Source: Hirudinaria manillensis (lineage: Eukaryota > Annelida > Clitellata > Hirudinida > Hirudinidae). Taken from it: a stretch of 64,000 bases of DNA. Below, in pieces: positions 24,494 to 36,753 of this stretch. Every line of letters begins with the position of its first letter. Positions within the stretch are counted from its first letter, which is position 1. A program made the position numbers and the translations under genes. The DNA is taken from positions 9,737,156 to 9,801,155 of the forward strand of contig CM067533.1 in NCBI GenBank assembly GCA_034509925.1, written 5' to 3'. The notes under the pieces are model-generated. The model saw only the letters and a list, made by a program, of their open reading frames with translations. It made no database searches and was not told where the DNA came from.

Positions 24494-25507
24494 GTTGATT
24501 TTAAACGGTTCATTGCAATAAAATAACCGGAACAATCATTCGTTTCTCAGGCGCGAGACGCTAAACGTACATCACGAGACAAATAGACAATGATCAGATG
24601 TGTTTACTTTGGGTTAATTCATAAAAGTGAATTCACCACTTTTGATATTTTTGTCTTGTAAATGAATTGCCTGTTAATTGATTGGTGGCTGTCTAAACGA
24701 TTATAAAATGTTATCATTCTCTAAATTACCATTAACAAATGTCATCGACATTTCACGACTGAGGGACGTCGACCAGGATTTGAAGAATAAGTTAGGGAGC
24801 AGCAACAACAAGGAGATGAGAATGAACGTCATTATTTTTATTAGTCATCGTCCAATCTTTCTTGGCCGATATTTTGTCAACGAAACGCTTTCGCATGTTT
24901 TCGGCAGAAAACTCTTAAAAGTGCAGTAGAGCAAGCCCCACCAGCGGTAAGGTTTCAACTTAATTCAAGCATTTAACTGTTCTGATGGTTCAAAACCCAG
25001 CACTAGAATCGTGCTTGCATGCCAGCACATGTAACCACTTTAATCGATTCTCGAAAACCCTTGGAATTAATCAAAAGCAAACAATCCCTCGCGTTTTCTT
25101 TTATCATTACGATGTCAACTGGACAACACACTATTAGTTTTTGTGTAATAACTAAAATCTATTACAGTTAATAGCTAAGAAAATATAGCAATGCATGTGG
25201 CCAGGTATAAGCGGCAAAGCCATAGGATCACCAAATTTGGGGAGAGCTCCGAATCAAAATTATTTATACATAACAACCTGGTGGAATTTAGAGATGTGCT
25301 GTCATTACAGATTCGTTTTAGAATTGAATATTTTATTCCAAAAGGAATGGAACCAATATAACATAAAGTAATTGAGGCACAAGAAAGAATGTCCCTCATC
25401 ATTACTTCAGTTTTAAAAATCATGCTTAACTACTTCCTGTAAAGCTGTAAAACAAAGCTGAGTGCAAGCTCTAATTTAAAGTTAGAAAAACATTCAATTG
25501 AAGCAAA
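24494..25507. other. Intergenic DNA upstream of DEPDC5
   Basis: This is the presumed DEPDC5 promoter side (its 5' end faces right). I see no convincing exon, TATA box or repeat. The 83-codon plus-strand frame at 24678-24929 lacks homology, splice context and coding character. Confidence 0.5.
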
Positions 25508-26321
25508 TTAATATTCCAACAGCAACGCCAGAATTGGTCCAATAAGGAACAGCATTACAACTGGAACAACAGATATTCCCAAAGAACTTGGAGTAATGAT
25601 TTTCACTGAAAAATAAAAAAATAATTTAAAAAATCATAAAATATTCATATATTTATTTCATAACATCAAATGAAATAAAAAAATAATTACAAAATATTCT
25701 AATAAATGTGTTAAAAGTTGATAATTTTCACTCAAAATAAAAGTGGGTTTAGAGATCAAATTAGTGTCTGCTGATATTCCCTGTTTTATTTTGAGTTTAA
25801 AGTAACAAATGATAGTGACATTTAAATATTTATTGATTCAAATATTTTATTAAATTTATTAGCAACTTATTATAACAACTTCATAAAAATAATTAATTAA
25901 GATAAAAACATAAAAACAACTGATAAATAATCTTCAACTAACTTGTTGTAACTGGAAGAACTTTCAATTGAAACTGTTTGTTGGTGTCCGAACCTCCACA
26001 CATCGACACATAATTCCCCTCATCTTCCTTCTTGCATCCTTTCAATGTTATGTTCAAAGCACTTCCATCCACCTCATACCTTTCAACATATTTATCAACC
26101 AATACACCATTACGTACAATTAACCCTCCTCCTTCTTCTCCAAGTTTTTTAAACCTGCAGTTCTGAAAGCCTTCAGGACATGGACAATCAAAGCTGATGC
26201 TGCTACCTTCATAACAGGTCAAAACAGGTATTATAGAGGAAACTGAAAATAATTTAATGACATCATCATTAATCAATAACATCAATATTGTTGTAAATAA
26301 AAGTATTGGATGTTGTATCAC
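25508..26321 (-). CDS. Ig-like gene 1: single V-like domain with C-terminal membrane exon
   Basis: The V exon 26242-25943 joins in phase to a membrane exon 25605-25508. The domain reads LTCYEG, then SFDCPCPEGF, CRFKK, NITLKGC and DEGNYVSMC. These give six cysteines and an Ig V-type F-strand motif, with a Phe where the usual C-strand Trp should be. The last exon encodes a hydrophobic segment (VVPVVMLFLIGPILALLL) ending in Glu-Tyr-stop, so the product would be membrane-anchored with almost no cytoplasmic tail, or possibly GPI-linked. The frame is open upstream to 26321 through a leader-like stretch (ILLFTTILMLLI), but it begins with GTG, not ATG. The true leader may be on an upstream exon, because the V exon has a good TTTTCAG acceptor, or the gene may be decaying. 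It is the closest paralogue of gene 2 at 31.9 kb. Confidence 0.65.
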
Positions 26322-29305
26322 ATCACTGCAGCAGCTTGTGTTTATCGATGGTGAATATCAATGATTCAAAACATTAAGTAATAACTTACACAATTAAGGA
26401 TATTTGATTAAATCGTGAAATATCATCAACATTTTCAAAATTTTCAATAACGGGATTTAAACACTTTTTTTTGTCAAAACACAACGAAGCTTACGAAGAT
26501 GCGGCATCGAACGACTTTGCAAAACGGCGACTAATTTTATTGCTTTATCTACTTCCAATCAATACATGAAAAGTAAATCGATTAATTTATTTGAACTAAA
26601 TAAGTTATATAATTCATTCTTATCTACAGAATTGTTATTATTAATTAATAAAACTATTAACCTCATTACGATTTCTAAATTATATTCGGCCTCTTAAGTT
26701 AAATCATTATGATGGCACACGTCATCGCTCTTTAAAAAATGCAACACAGAAACCGAATGCGGCCACGAAGCAGACGAGCAACCTTCGTCCAAAAACAATA
26801 AATTAAATAAAAGGAAGTTTAAAAGTCTAAAAACATTTCAAATTGCGATCTATTTTTGCTTTATTAAGTGGCAACGGCGAACCAGAATCGGCAGAGAACG
26901 TTACTCGTTATAAAGTCGGTCATTATTAGGTTATAATATTTCATGGCAGACGAGATACATCAACAGGCTCAGTGAAAAGAGATAGTTTATGAGAGGAAGT
27001 TATTTTAAATTATAATTTCTGTTTGCTATATTTATGTTTTTAATATTCCTTTTTATTATCTTTGGTGAACATAGCTTCACATTGCTCTCTGAAGTGAGAT
27101 TTAAAAAGTATATAAGAAATTTCTTGTGTAATTCTATAGTTTTGTGATAATTTGTTATTGATTCAGAAGTAATATTATTTGTTTGCTGTGCTATCCATAT
27201 CTATATAATATATATAATATGTATAATATATATAATATATGTAATATATATAATATATATAAGTTGTTTATTAACCTTAACTTGGAAACCTTAAACAGTA
27301 ACAGTGACAGATGGTAAGGCGCAGAAAACACAAGAGACCACAAAAACCAGTACATAATAAAAATTTCTGTCCACCTTCGTCCATTTGTATTTATGTACTA
27401 CGTCGACATCTTTCATGACCGAAAATTATAAGCTCGAAGTAATAATATTTAATAATATCAATGTTGTTGTAAATAAAAGTAATTAGTTTATGTTAGATAT
27501 CATAATGGCCATTTGTTTTCAATAATTTATATTAATGTTTCAAAACATTAAAAAATTGTTAATTAAGAATATCTCGATGATATTTCACAATGTCAATTAA
27601 TAAAACTATTAACATCATTGCTATTAATATAAACTAAGTTGTATTATAAATTACATTATATAATTACATAATTAAATTATATAATATTATAAATCGTTGC
27701 TCGATCTTACTTCTAACTGCAACATAAAAACATGCTCACCCGTATTAATTGTAGACACGAAGAAGATAATACATAATGTTTGGCTTGTCGACCACAGTTT
27801 CTTAAAACTTAAAAACAATCACTTCTTGAACTTAATAAATAATTAAATTCATAATTTATATAATTTATGTAATTCTTTAAGAATATTTGTTTTAAATTAT
27901 AAATTAAACAAAGGGTAGAAAAAAAGATATCTGAAGCAGCACAACGCTCGATGCAATCAAGACGCTCGTTGCTCGTTCAGAATTGGCAAAGAATTTTTAT
28001 TGTTCTTTTGCAAACATTTGCTAAAATATTGCAAAAGTAATGCACTTATCCAACATTAAATAATTTATTAGTCAGATAATTTGAATGACAAGTTGTGTGC
28101 TTAAGTGCCGCTGTGAGTTTCATTATTAACCTACTGGAGAAAAGCACTCAGTTTGAAAATCAGAAGGAACAAACTCAGTGAAAAAGATGATGAAAGATAG
28201 TGCTTCTGAATTACAATTCCTATTTAATTATATCTACAAAAATATCTTTGTTTCACCATAATAGACATCATTTCAAAATCATTTCTCTTTAATGAGATGT
28301 TGATAATATCTAACAACTTTGCACTTAGACATATTTGAGAGCCACTTCTTTAGAATATATGTTTTTATAATAATGTTTATGTTACTGATTATTCGTTGTT
28401 CTTCACATATCTTCCTGAAGGTTATCTTTCGTTATCTTTAACTTTATAAAGTTACAAAACGGGTGGTTAAATCAAAACAATGGTTTTTGACAAACAAACA
28501 ACAAACCTTCCATTCTTTTCATACTTGTTATAAATTGCCGACATTTTCCAGACCAACAGGAGACGGATAAATTACATCATGAGTTTAATATTAAATCCAA
28601 CTTAATTTCTGCAAAATATTTTTAAAATCATTCCAAAATTATTTAACGAAAATTAAAATCCTAAAACTATGATCATTATAAACAACAATACATACCTAGC
28701 TCTTTCAATAAATGATTTATATTAAAATAAAATAAAAATTTCACTTAATAATCAATGTTAAAATTTAATTAATAAAATTTTATTATATTATATAACATGA
28801 ATACTATATTAAAAACGTTAACGCAGTAAATAAATTATAAAAAACTGGATATTCTGAACAGTTGAATAAAAAATAATTAACATTAAAAATTAAATTAAAA
28901 TTATACTTTATTTTTTTATGTGGCTCAACGGAACAACTAAAAATATCGTTTACCCAGAGGCATCGTGAAATTGTAGAAATTAACATATTAGAAAATGTGG
29001 TTTTTTTTATCACTTCTTTCTTCAAAATACAAAATAATCAAAACTTACGATATATTTATTCATGCAGTCAATTAATAAGCAAACAAGCATGGTAAAACCG
29101 GACAAGTCACCCCTGATGCATAATTATCCAAGCCCCTCCCTCCTTGTTAAGATTTGCATAACTAGTCCCTCAATGAGTTAATGACAAGTTGTGCTTAAGT
29201 GCTGGTTCGACTACTTTTTCTCATCATCCATCTATCAGAGAAGAGCACGAACAAAGTCATTGAATAAGATGGTTCAATATAATGCTTGTGAATTGTAATT
29301 CCTCT
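26322..29305. other. AT-rich spacer, left copy of segmental duplication 1
   Basis: No gene seen. Blocks here recur at about 32.1-34.1 kb. For example 27.7-28.1 resembles 32.15-32.57, 28.14-28.6 resembles 33.37-33.89, and 28.8-29.0 resembles 33.89-34.05. Around 27.43-27.50 kb a short piece resembles the leader region of Ig-like genes 1 and 2, probably a remnant of a further copy. An (AT)-rich repeat lies at 27205-27262. Confidence 0.6.
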
Positions 29306-29655
29306 TTAATGGTATTCCCGATCAATAAGCCTCCCTTATTGTCGCTCAAAACATAGGAGCAAGCATAGCTCCACCCCCGTGCATATCATTAATAAATATA
29401 GCTAATTTGTTAAATAAATTGAATGATATGTTTTAAGAAAACATATGTATAATATATTAAAAATACGTTAAATATTTTTAAAATACTAAATCAAGCAAAA
29501 CCCTAACCCTATCCAAAACCTTTTTCCATTTAAAATTCAATTAATCTTCGTTGTTCTCACCAACGATTTCATAATGATATGCACGGGGGGGTGGAGCTAT
29601 GCTTGCTCCGATGTTTTGAGCGAAAGTAAGGGGGGCTTATCGATCGGGAATACCA
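29306..29655. repeat. Inverted repeat of about 80 bp flanking a 190-bp spacer
   Basis: The arm near 29306-29386 is nearly the reverse complement of 29575-29655; both contain GAGCAAGCATAGCTCCACCC or its complement. The right arm continues directly into the reverse-transcriptase fragment, so the left arm is an inverted piece of the same retrotransposon. This is the shape left by 5' inversion during LINE integration, or by two head-to-head fragments. Confidence 0.8.
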
Positions 29656-29906
29656 GGGTTATGTTTAATGATGTGTGTTCTTCTGATGTTCTTAATGATT
29701 ATAGTATTCCTCAAGGTTCTATACTGGGTCCCCCTTTGTTTCTTATTTATATTAATGATTTTCAATGTTCTTCTGACCTAATCAAAGTGTTATTATATGC
29801 TGATGATATCGTTATTTATACATCTGGAAAAAACATAAATAATCTACATCACATCTCCCCAGGTCACCAACAACATTTAAATCTAGTTAAGAACTTACCT
29901 CTTTAA
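29574..29906 (+). pseudogene. Non-LTR retrotransposon reverse transcriptase fragment
   Basis: An open frame of about 110 codons contains SIPQGSILGPPLFLIYINDF and LLYADDIVIY, the B and C motifs of non-LTR (Jockey/CR1-like) reverse transcriptase with the catalytic YADD box. Upstream and downstream domains are missing, and the frame ends soon after YADD. It is a dead fragment of a LINE, not a host gene. An inverted copy of its first 80 bp lies at 29306-29386. Confidence 0.85.
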
Positions 29907-30689
29907 GGAGTGCTTCCCTTCTAAGATTACTGGAGAGACTCAACCTTTAAACTCTGTTAATAAATAAATGGTGACCATCTGTAATTCAAATTAGGTTAGG
30001 GTTAGATCTTACCATGAAATCTTTTCTCTTTAAGCAGATCACACAGTGCTGCTAAATGGCTTTGTGGAATGCTTCATAAACTTTACGTTATTACTATTAT
30101 TACTACTATTATTATTATTAATAATGCAATAAACCACCAAGTTAAAAGATAAATTTAATAATAATTCTTAAGTTATAGAATCCTAAACAACTCTACAGAA
30201 AGCCAATAGCAATTCGATTGCAAAGCAACATAAGTTTAAAAAATAATCTTAGTGAAATGAAGCTTCCATTTTTTCAACTTAATCAACATAATCAACTTTA
30301 GGTCAAGACGTATTGCCCGGCATCACTTTCTTTGCAAGTTTGCAAGGCTATATGAGTCTTGTTGTAGCCAAACTGATATTTATTATTTAATACACCTTTT
30401 CTAACAACTCTTCCATTAGTCTCTTCAAATTTGTAAGAATTCATTTTTCCAGATCAGCCGTGACATTCAAATGATACATTACCACCAATTGAATATTTTA
30501 TTCAAAATGAATGGAATCATAATCAATATAACATAAAGTAATTGAGGCACAACAATATTCCCAATCAGTTTTAAAAATCATTGAAATGCAAAGGCGTAAC
30601 TTGATTAATCGTGCTTAACTACTTGTTGTAAAGCTGAGTGCAAGCTCTAAGTTAAAGTTAGAAAAACATTCAATTGATTTGGAAGCAAA

Positions 30690-31894
30690 TTAATATTCCA
30701 ACAGCAACACCAGAATTGGTCCAATAAGGAACAGCATTACAACTGGAACAACAGATATTCCCAAAGAGGAACTTGGAGTAATGGTTTTCACTGAAAAATA
30801 AAAAAATAATTTAAAAAATCATAAAATATTCATATATTTATTTCATAACATCAAATGAAATTTAAAAAAAAATTACAAAATATTCTAATAAATGTGTTAA
30901 AAGTTGATAATTTTCACTCAAAATAAAAGTGGGTTTAGAGATCAAATTAGTGTCTGCTGATATTCCCTGTTTTATTTTGAGTTTAAAGTAACAAAGTAAC
31001 AAATAGTGATATTTAAATATTTATTGATTCAAATATCTTATTAAACTTACTTTAAACTTATTATAAAGCTTGAACAACTTCATCAAAATAATTATCTATA
31101 TAAATAAAAATGCAATGTGTTTGTAACATGCAAACGTTCTCTGAAAGTACTTAACCAATTGCTTTGAAATTTTGACACAACATAGTGCTTGATTAGAGGA
31201 GTGTTTTTTTTATATAGGTTTCATATATGTGCCACAACTACAGCATGTAAAAATACGTTTTTTTTTCGAAAATCCTGCCATCTTGCCACGATAACGTCAC
31301 GGCCTAATCTATGTAAATAAACTTTAGCGAGACATTAAAAAGCTTAAAATAACGTAATAACTCAAGCAAATTTGTGAAATTGTAAAAATAAACATATTTG
31401 AAAATTTCTTTCTTATAAAATTAATAATCAGATTGAGCCACAGCAATGCGTGGCTGGGCACCACTAGTTTAAAATAAAAACAATTGAAAAATAATGGTCT
31501 TCAACCAACTTGTTGTTCCAACTGTAGGGAGTTTAAGAACTTTCAATGCAAACTGTTTATTTTTGTCCGAACCTCCACACATTGCTACATAAACTTCCTC
31601 ATCTTCTTTCCTGCATCCTTTCAATGTTATGTTCAAAGCACTTTCGTCCACCTCAAACTTTTCAACATATTTATCAACCAATACACCATCACGTACAATT
31701 AACCCTCCTATTCCAAGTTTCTTAAACCTGCAGTACTGAAAGCCTTCAGTACATGGACAATCAAAGCTGATGCTATCACCTTCATTACAAGTCAAATGAA
31801 GTATTTTAGAGGAATAAACTGAAAATAATTTGACAACATCATCATTATTCAGTAATATCAATATTGTTGTAAATAAAAACGTTAAATATTTCAT
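30690..31894 (-). CDS. Ig-like gene 2: leader, single V-like domain, membrane exon
   Basis: This is a tandem paralogue of gene 1. It reads from an ATG at 31894 through a hydrophobic leader (FLFTTILILL) into the V domain with no stop, to the donor after 31510, then a membrane exon 30790-30690; about 161 aa in total. Alternatively the V exon starts at the TTTTCAG acceptor at 31818 and the leader lies elsewhere. Domain motifs are LTCNEG, SFDCPCTEGF, CRFKK, NITLKGC and DEEVYVAMC. The membrane exon encodes GISVVPVVMLFLIGPILVLL with a two-residue tail. The intron between the two exons carries a Helitron (31095-31467) absent from gene 1. Function is unknown; a surface recognition role is inferred only from the architecture. 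Confidence 0.7.
31095..31467. mobile_element. Short non-autonomous Helitron
   Basis: The element begins TCTATATAAATAAAAATG and ends CTAG, inserted between A and T as Helitrons do. Just before the end is a hairpin, GCCAC-loop-GTGGC, about nine bases upstream of CTAG. No coding capacity is present in its 373 bp. The matching intron of gene 1 (about 25.87-25.94 kb) shows the uninterrupted target, which supports the boundaries. Related hairpin ends occur near 34079 and 39602. Confidence 0.85.
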
Positions 31895-34034
31895 ACCACA
31901 ACAGCCTTTTGTTTCGATACTTTATATTAATGTTTCAAAAGAAACAAATTTGTTAATTGTGAATATCCCATATCGGTGATATTTCACAGTGTCAATCAAT
32001 ATTGATTTAAAACATATAAAACTGTCAACTATTATATAGATAACAACATTATTAATATAATAATAACTAATTATTAATATGATAACAAATAAAACTAATA
32101 ACCTCATTATATTACTATTATTGCAAACTAAGTTATATTATAAGTTATTAGTCATCACGTCTATGTACATCACTGTTCGATCTTACTTCTAACTGCAACA
32201 TAAAAACATGCTCACCCGTATTAATTGTAGAAACGAAGAAGATAATACATAATGTTTGGCTTGTCGACCGCAGTTTCTTAAAACTTAAAAACAATCACTT
32301 CTTTAACTTGATAAATAATTAAATTCATAATTTATGTAATTCTTTAAGAATATTTGTTTTAAATTATAAATTAAACAAAGGGTAGACAAAAGATATCTTT
32401 TTTTCTGATGAGACGCACTGCTCGATGCAATCAAGACGCTCGTTGCTCGTTCAGAATCAGCAAAGAATTTTTAGCATTCTTTTGCAAACATTTGCTAAAA
32501 TATTGCAAAAGTAATGCACTTATCCAACATTAAATAATTTATTAGTCAGATAATTTCAATGACAAGTCCTTAAGTGCTGGTTCGACTACTATTTCTCATC
32601 ATCCATCTATCAGAGAAGAGCACGAACAAACTCAGTGAATAAGATGGTTGATTATGATGCTTGTGAATTGTAATTCCTCTTTAATTATAAGTATAATACA
32701 TTAAATATATTTTTAATTATATTTTTAATATCTTTGTATCACCAAAATGGGCATCAGTTAACAATGCTCTCACAATGAGATTTTGTTAAAATTCTAACTC
32801 TGCACTTCGAAATTCCTGAAATGCACATCTTTAAAACGTATTAAATAATATAATAAACGTACAATTATATAAAAGTGTAACTATTCGTTGTGCTTCAGTG
32901 ATCTTAAAGGTTAACTTTCGTCACATTTGAACTTGGAACGTTACAATGACTCAAAGGTTACCAAAATAAATCAAAAACATATTAAAACATTGGTTTTAGA
33001 CAGACAAACAAAACATTCCTAGCAACCTTCTGGGTTTTTCCATGTTTATTGAAAATATTATCAACAAAGTTCCACAGATAAGTTTTCGAGCCATTTTTGA
33101 AAGCATTACAATAAAAATTATTATGAAACAAAAATGAAAAAGTTATAAAACTGTACTTTCTAACATTCTAAACAACACAATATATTTAGCTCTTTCGGTA
33201 AATAATATATTAAATACAATGATGTAATAAATATTTATTTATTCCTAAAATTATCCTAACCTAGGACACTGCAAACTGGAACTTAAGCTACTCTTTTTAA
33301 TTTCTGAGGGAACTCGTAAATAAAAGCGTTAAATATTTGATACCACAACAGCCTTCCGTTTTCAATGCAGGAGGAAAGCACGAACGAACTCAGTGAAGAT
33401 GATGAAAGGTGGTGCTCCTGAATTATAATTCCTATTTAATTATATTTACAATTATACTTATAAAAATATCTTTGTATCACCATAATGGAAACCATTTCAT
33501 AATCATTTCTCTGTAATGAGATTTTGAAAATGTCTTTGCATTTCGACATATTTGAGATCCACTTCTTTAGAATATATGTTTTTATAATAAGGTGTTTTGT
33601 TAATTATTGATTTGTTGATTGTTCAGTGTTCTTCGCATATCTTCCTGAAGGTTATCTTTCGTTATCTTTAACTTTACAAAGTTACAAAACGGGGGGTTGC
33701 ATCAAAACAATGGTTTTTGACAAACAAACAAGAAAACCTTCCATTCTTTTCATCCTTGTTATAAATGGCCGACATCTTCGAAAGCCACAAACAGGAAACG
33801 TGACATTTCTTTCATTTCTTTCATTTCTTTGCATAACGAGTTTAACATTAAATCCAACTTAATTTCTGCAAAATATTTTTAAAATCGCTCCTGGATATTC
33901 TGAACAGTTGAATAAAAAAATTATTTGTCATTAAAAATGAAATTAAAATTACAGTTTTATTTATGTGTGGCACAACGGAACAACTAAAAATATCGTTTAT
34001 GCCAGAGGCATTCTGAAATTATAAAAATAAACAT
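31895..34034. other. AT-rich spacer, right copy of segmental duplication 1
   Basis: No gene supported. The minus-strand frame at 32107-31922 starts with a hydrophobic leader-like stretch (RLLVLFVIILIISYYY). It might be a distal leader exon for gene 2, but no clear donor marks its end. A short leader-like remnant occurs again near 33310-33360. Confidence 0.5.
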
Positions 34035-34197
34035 ATTAGAAAATGTGTGTTTTTTCATTTCTTTCTTTTCAATTTAATCAGATTGAGCCACGTTCACGCA
34101 TGAGCGGGCAAAATAATCAGAACTTACGAGAACTTAGGCAAAGGATATCATTCATGACGTGCAGTCACTTAATAAGCAAACATGCATTAATAAGCAT

Positions 34198-34507
34198 CCG
34201 TCTGGCGCAGTCAGTTCCAAACTGAAAACTTACCTATTTATGAAATCCTATTGATACTATTTCTTTTTCTTTCCTCCCATATTGTTTTATTTTATTTTAT
34301 TTTGTTACTAATAAATTTCTCATTCCCTTCCAGATATTCATTTTAATTCTTCATTTTAATTCCAATTTTATTCCTTAATTTCCTTTCGTTTTATTAATTT
34401 AGCTGCCAGTTTTATGTCTGATGGTACTGTTTGTCGGTGCCCTTACATACCTTTGGGATAAAATGGAGCACGTTAAAAATTGGCTAAATAAATGTAAATG
34501 TAAAATG
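34198..34507 (+). mobile_element. SINE-like retroposon insertion with target-site duplication
   Basis: About 310 bp are present here but absent at the paralogous position near 39720. They are flanked by the direct repeat TAAGCAT (34191-34197 and 34508-34514). The left end contains TGGCGCAGTCAG, close to a tRNA-type A box. The right end is an A/T-rich tail with repeated AAATGTA. I call it SINE-like; a 5'-truncated LINE 3' end is the alternative. Confidence 0.7.
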
Positions 34508-34591
34508 TAAGCATTACTTCAGTGACGACTTGAAACTTTTTTAAGCTGTTCTTAAACTTATTCTGATTCTTAAAGTAATGTGTCTCAAGTC

Positions 34592-34668
34592 AACCCTAAC
34601 CTCAACCTTAACCTTAACCTCAACCTTAACCTCAACCTCAACCTTAACCTTAACCTTAACCCAAGATA
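34592..34668. repeat. CCTTAA/CCTCAA hexamer array
   Basis: About 13 telomere-like hexamers. The duplicated copy at 39807-39842 holds only about 6, so the array length has changed since the duplication. Confidence 0.9.
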
Positions 34669-35099
34669 ATCAAAGCGTTCGACTTTGACATAAAGAATTT
34701 ATGTCAAAAAAAAAATTAAAATAATTTTAATTGGTTAAACAATTTAAAGACTACAAAATGTTTTAATTTATGAGCAGATATTGCAGAAGAAAATTGAGCA
34801 AGGACAGCATTTCAATAGGAATCAATGTTTTCTTGGAACAACCACCTGATTTAATTGAAAACGAAATGATTTAAAGAATTATTTGTTCACAAATATCGGC
34901 CTAATTCATGCTATGATAGGAATTCTATTAAATATATTCAGGCATTCATGTTTTAGCAACTATTAGTCATAATAATAACGATTATAATAAGAGGATTTTT
35001 CCAGAAAAACTGCATAAGTTCATTTACAAATGTGCCATAAGCATGAGCAACAGGGATGCTTATTTCAATAATATTCTTTTGATTATTACTCAATACTAC

Positions 35100-35133
<34 letters not shown>

Positions 35134-35183
35134 TCGATAATTATTCAATATTGTTTCATTAAGAGAAATTTGGTTTCAGTAAC

Positions 35184-35468
35184 CTGTGTGTACGACCGTT
35201 TCCTTGGTAACATTTAAACTTAATGAATGTTTGTGATCGTCACACAACCAAAGATATGTTCCGCTATCATCTTCAGTGCAATCTTTCAATATGACTGAAG
35301 TTTTGTTTTTGTTCAGTTTGAATTTAGGATATTGATTGTTGACTTCGCCATTTTGTACGATGACGTCTCCTTTTTTATTCTCAAATCTTGAGGAATCAAT
35401 CTTTTCAGGACAACACGGACACACAAAGGATACTTCACCACCACTCGTACATTGAAGTGACTCACCTT
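35184..35468 (-). pseudogene. Orphan Ig V-like exon
   Basis: A single V-like domain of the cluster family with LQCTSG, SFVCPCCPE, RFENKK (in place of CRFKK), VILKDC and DDSGTYLWLC. It ends at a donor after 35184 (phase 1, as in the other V exons). It lies downstream of the membrane exon of gene 3, and I find no leader or membrane exon to go with it. Its 5' edge is unclear, with an in-frame stop shortly upstream. The paralogous block at 40.1 kb has lost this exon. It may be an alternative exon or the remnant of another gene. Confidence 0.5.
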
Positions 35469-35589
35469 TGAATGGAAATATTGACTACTTCACTTTTTCT
35501 AAACCCTGATAAAAGCTCATCTCACTTCGTCAACAATTATTTTTGTACATTTCTCGTTATTTATAAATAAATAGGAATATCAACGTAAT

Positions 35590-36434
35590 TCAAATCTTCT
35601 TAAATCTATAAACGAATAAATAATAAAATGAATCAAAATCGAAAACAAAAAAGCCAAGGGTAATACGAACGACAACAGCCGCAACTTCAACAATAACTTG
35701 AACACCTAAGTTGTTGACGTCTACAAACAAATTAAACATAATTAAAAATTAAAAATTAAACATAACAGTCTCCAAATAAACTCATAAACCATTTTTGTTA
35801 ACAGTTAACTTCCGACAAAAAACCAATCCTCAACCTACTTGTGGCTACAATGACTGCCAAACTAGTCTGTAAGTTAGTATCAGACCCCCCACACATTGCT
35901 ATGTAGTCTCCTTCGTCATCTTTCTTACATCCTTTCAATATTATATCGGAATTACTCTCACCCAAGCGATACTTTTCCTGGAATTCTGCGCTCAACGCAC
36001 CATTGCGTAGAATGTTTCCTCCCTGGAACAGCTTCTTGAACCTACAATTTTTAAACCCTTCAGGGCATGGACAGGTGAAGGTGACGTCATCGCCTTCTGT
36101 GCATTTCTTCTGTTCCGTTTTTCCATCTTCAGAAAATGCAAAATGATCTTAAAACTCGAATAATTTCAATGCAAATGCATTGAAAGGCATTAAAAGACTT
36201 TTTTTTGTAAATAGTTTAAAAAGTTTGTTTGCCGCCATTTCCAGCCTCTAGACGTATGCACAAGATTGAACATACTGATGAAAAAAAACTAGCAAATAAT
36301 AAAATATTGTAATAATATCTATAATAAAAATAATAATATCTTTATGCGTCGTTTCACATTCACGAAACTTGATTTTCATATAAGTTTGGAGACAAACTTT
36401 GTCAGTGCAAAAAGTTTGTTCTTGCAAATGAATA

Positions 36435-36470
<36 letters not shown>

Positions 36471-36614
36471 GTAATGATAATGGTAATGATAATGATAATA
36501 ATAGTAACTGCTTGTGTAACTAACTAAATAAGCTGAATACCTGCTATGACAATGAAAAGCAGGACAATAAGAGTTACTAATCGCTGATTAGTCCAAGACT
36601 TCTTCCGACGAAAG
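35590..36614 (-). CDS. Ig-like gene 3: leader exon, single V-like domain, membrane exon
   Basis: Three exons join in phase: 36614-36541 (hydrophobic core RLVTLIVLLFIVIA), 36126-35839 (V domain: QKKCTEG, TFTCPCPEGF, CRFKKLF, IILKGC, DEGDYIAMCGG) and 35720-35590 (membrane segment VQVIVEVAAVVVRITLGFFVF, then a short cytoplasmic tail ending in FKKI). The leader exon has no in-frame ATG, so the start codon should be on a further upstream exon that I cannot place. The C-terminal Lys-Lys motif could act in ER retrieval, but that is speculative. Gene 4 at 41 kb is its duplicate. Confidence 0.65.
36429..36506. repeat. (AAT)n/(GAT AAT) microsatellite
   Basis: Trinucleotide array between the leader and V exons of gene 3. 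The duplicate at 40906-41049 is nearly pure AAT with AAC variants and about twice as long. Confidence 0.95.
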
Positions 36615-36753
36615 CTTTATTAAAAGACGATCATAGATGTTTAGAAAATGGATTTGAATTTTACAATTTAAGATTAAATATTATTTAAATTTAGGATTCC
36701 AATGAACAAGTTAAGACTTGAATAAATTAAGTAGTACCCCTCGTAAATGAATT

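Noticed and set aside
24678-24929. Plus-strand frame of 83 codons upstream of DEPDC5
   Set aside because: No homology, no splice sites and no conserved features; its length is compatible with chance.
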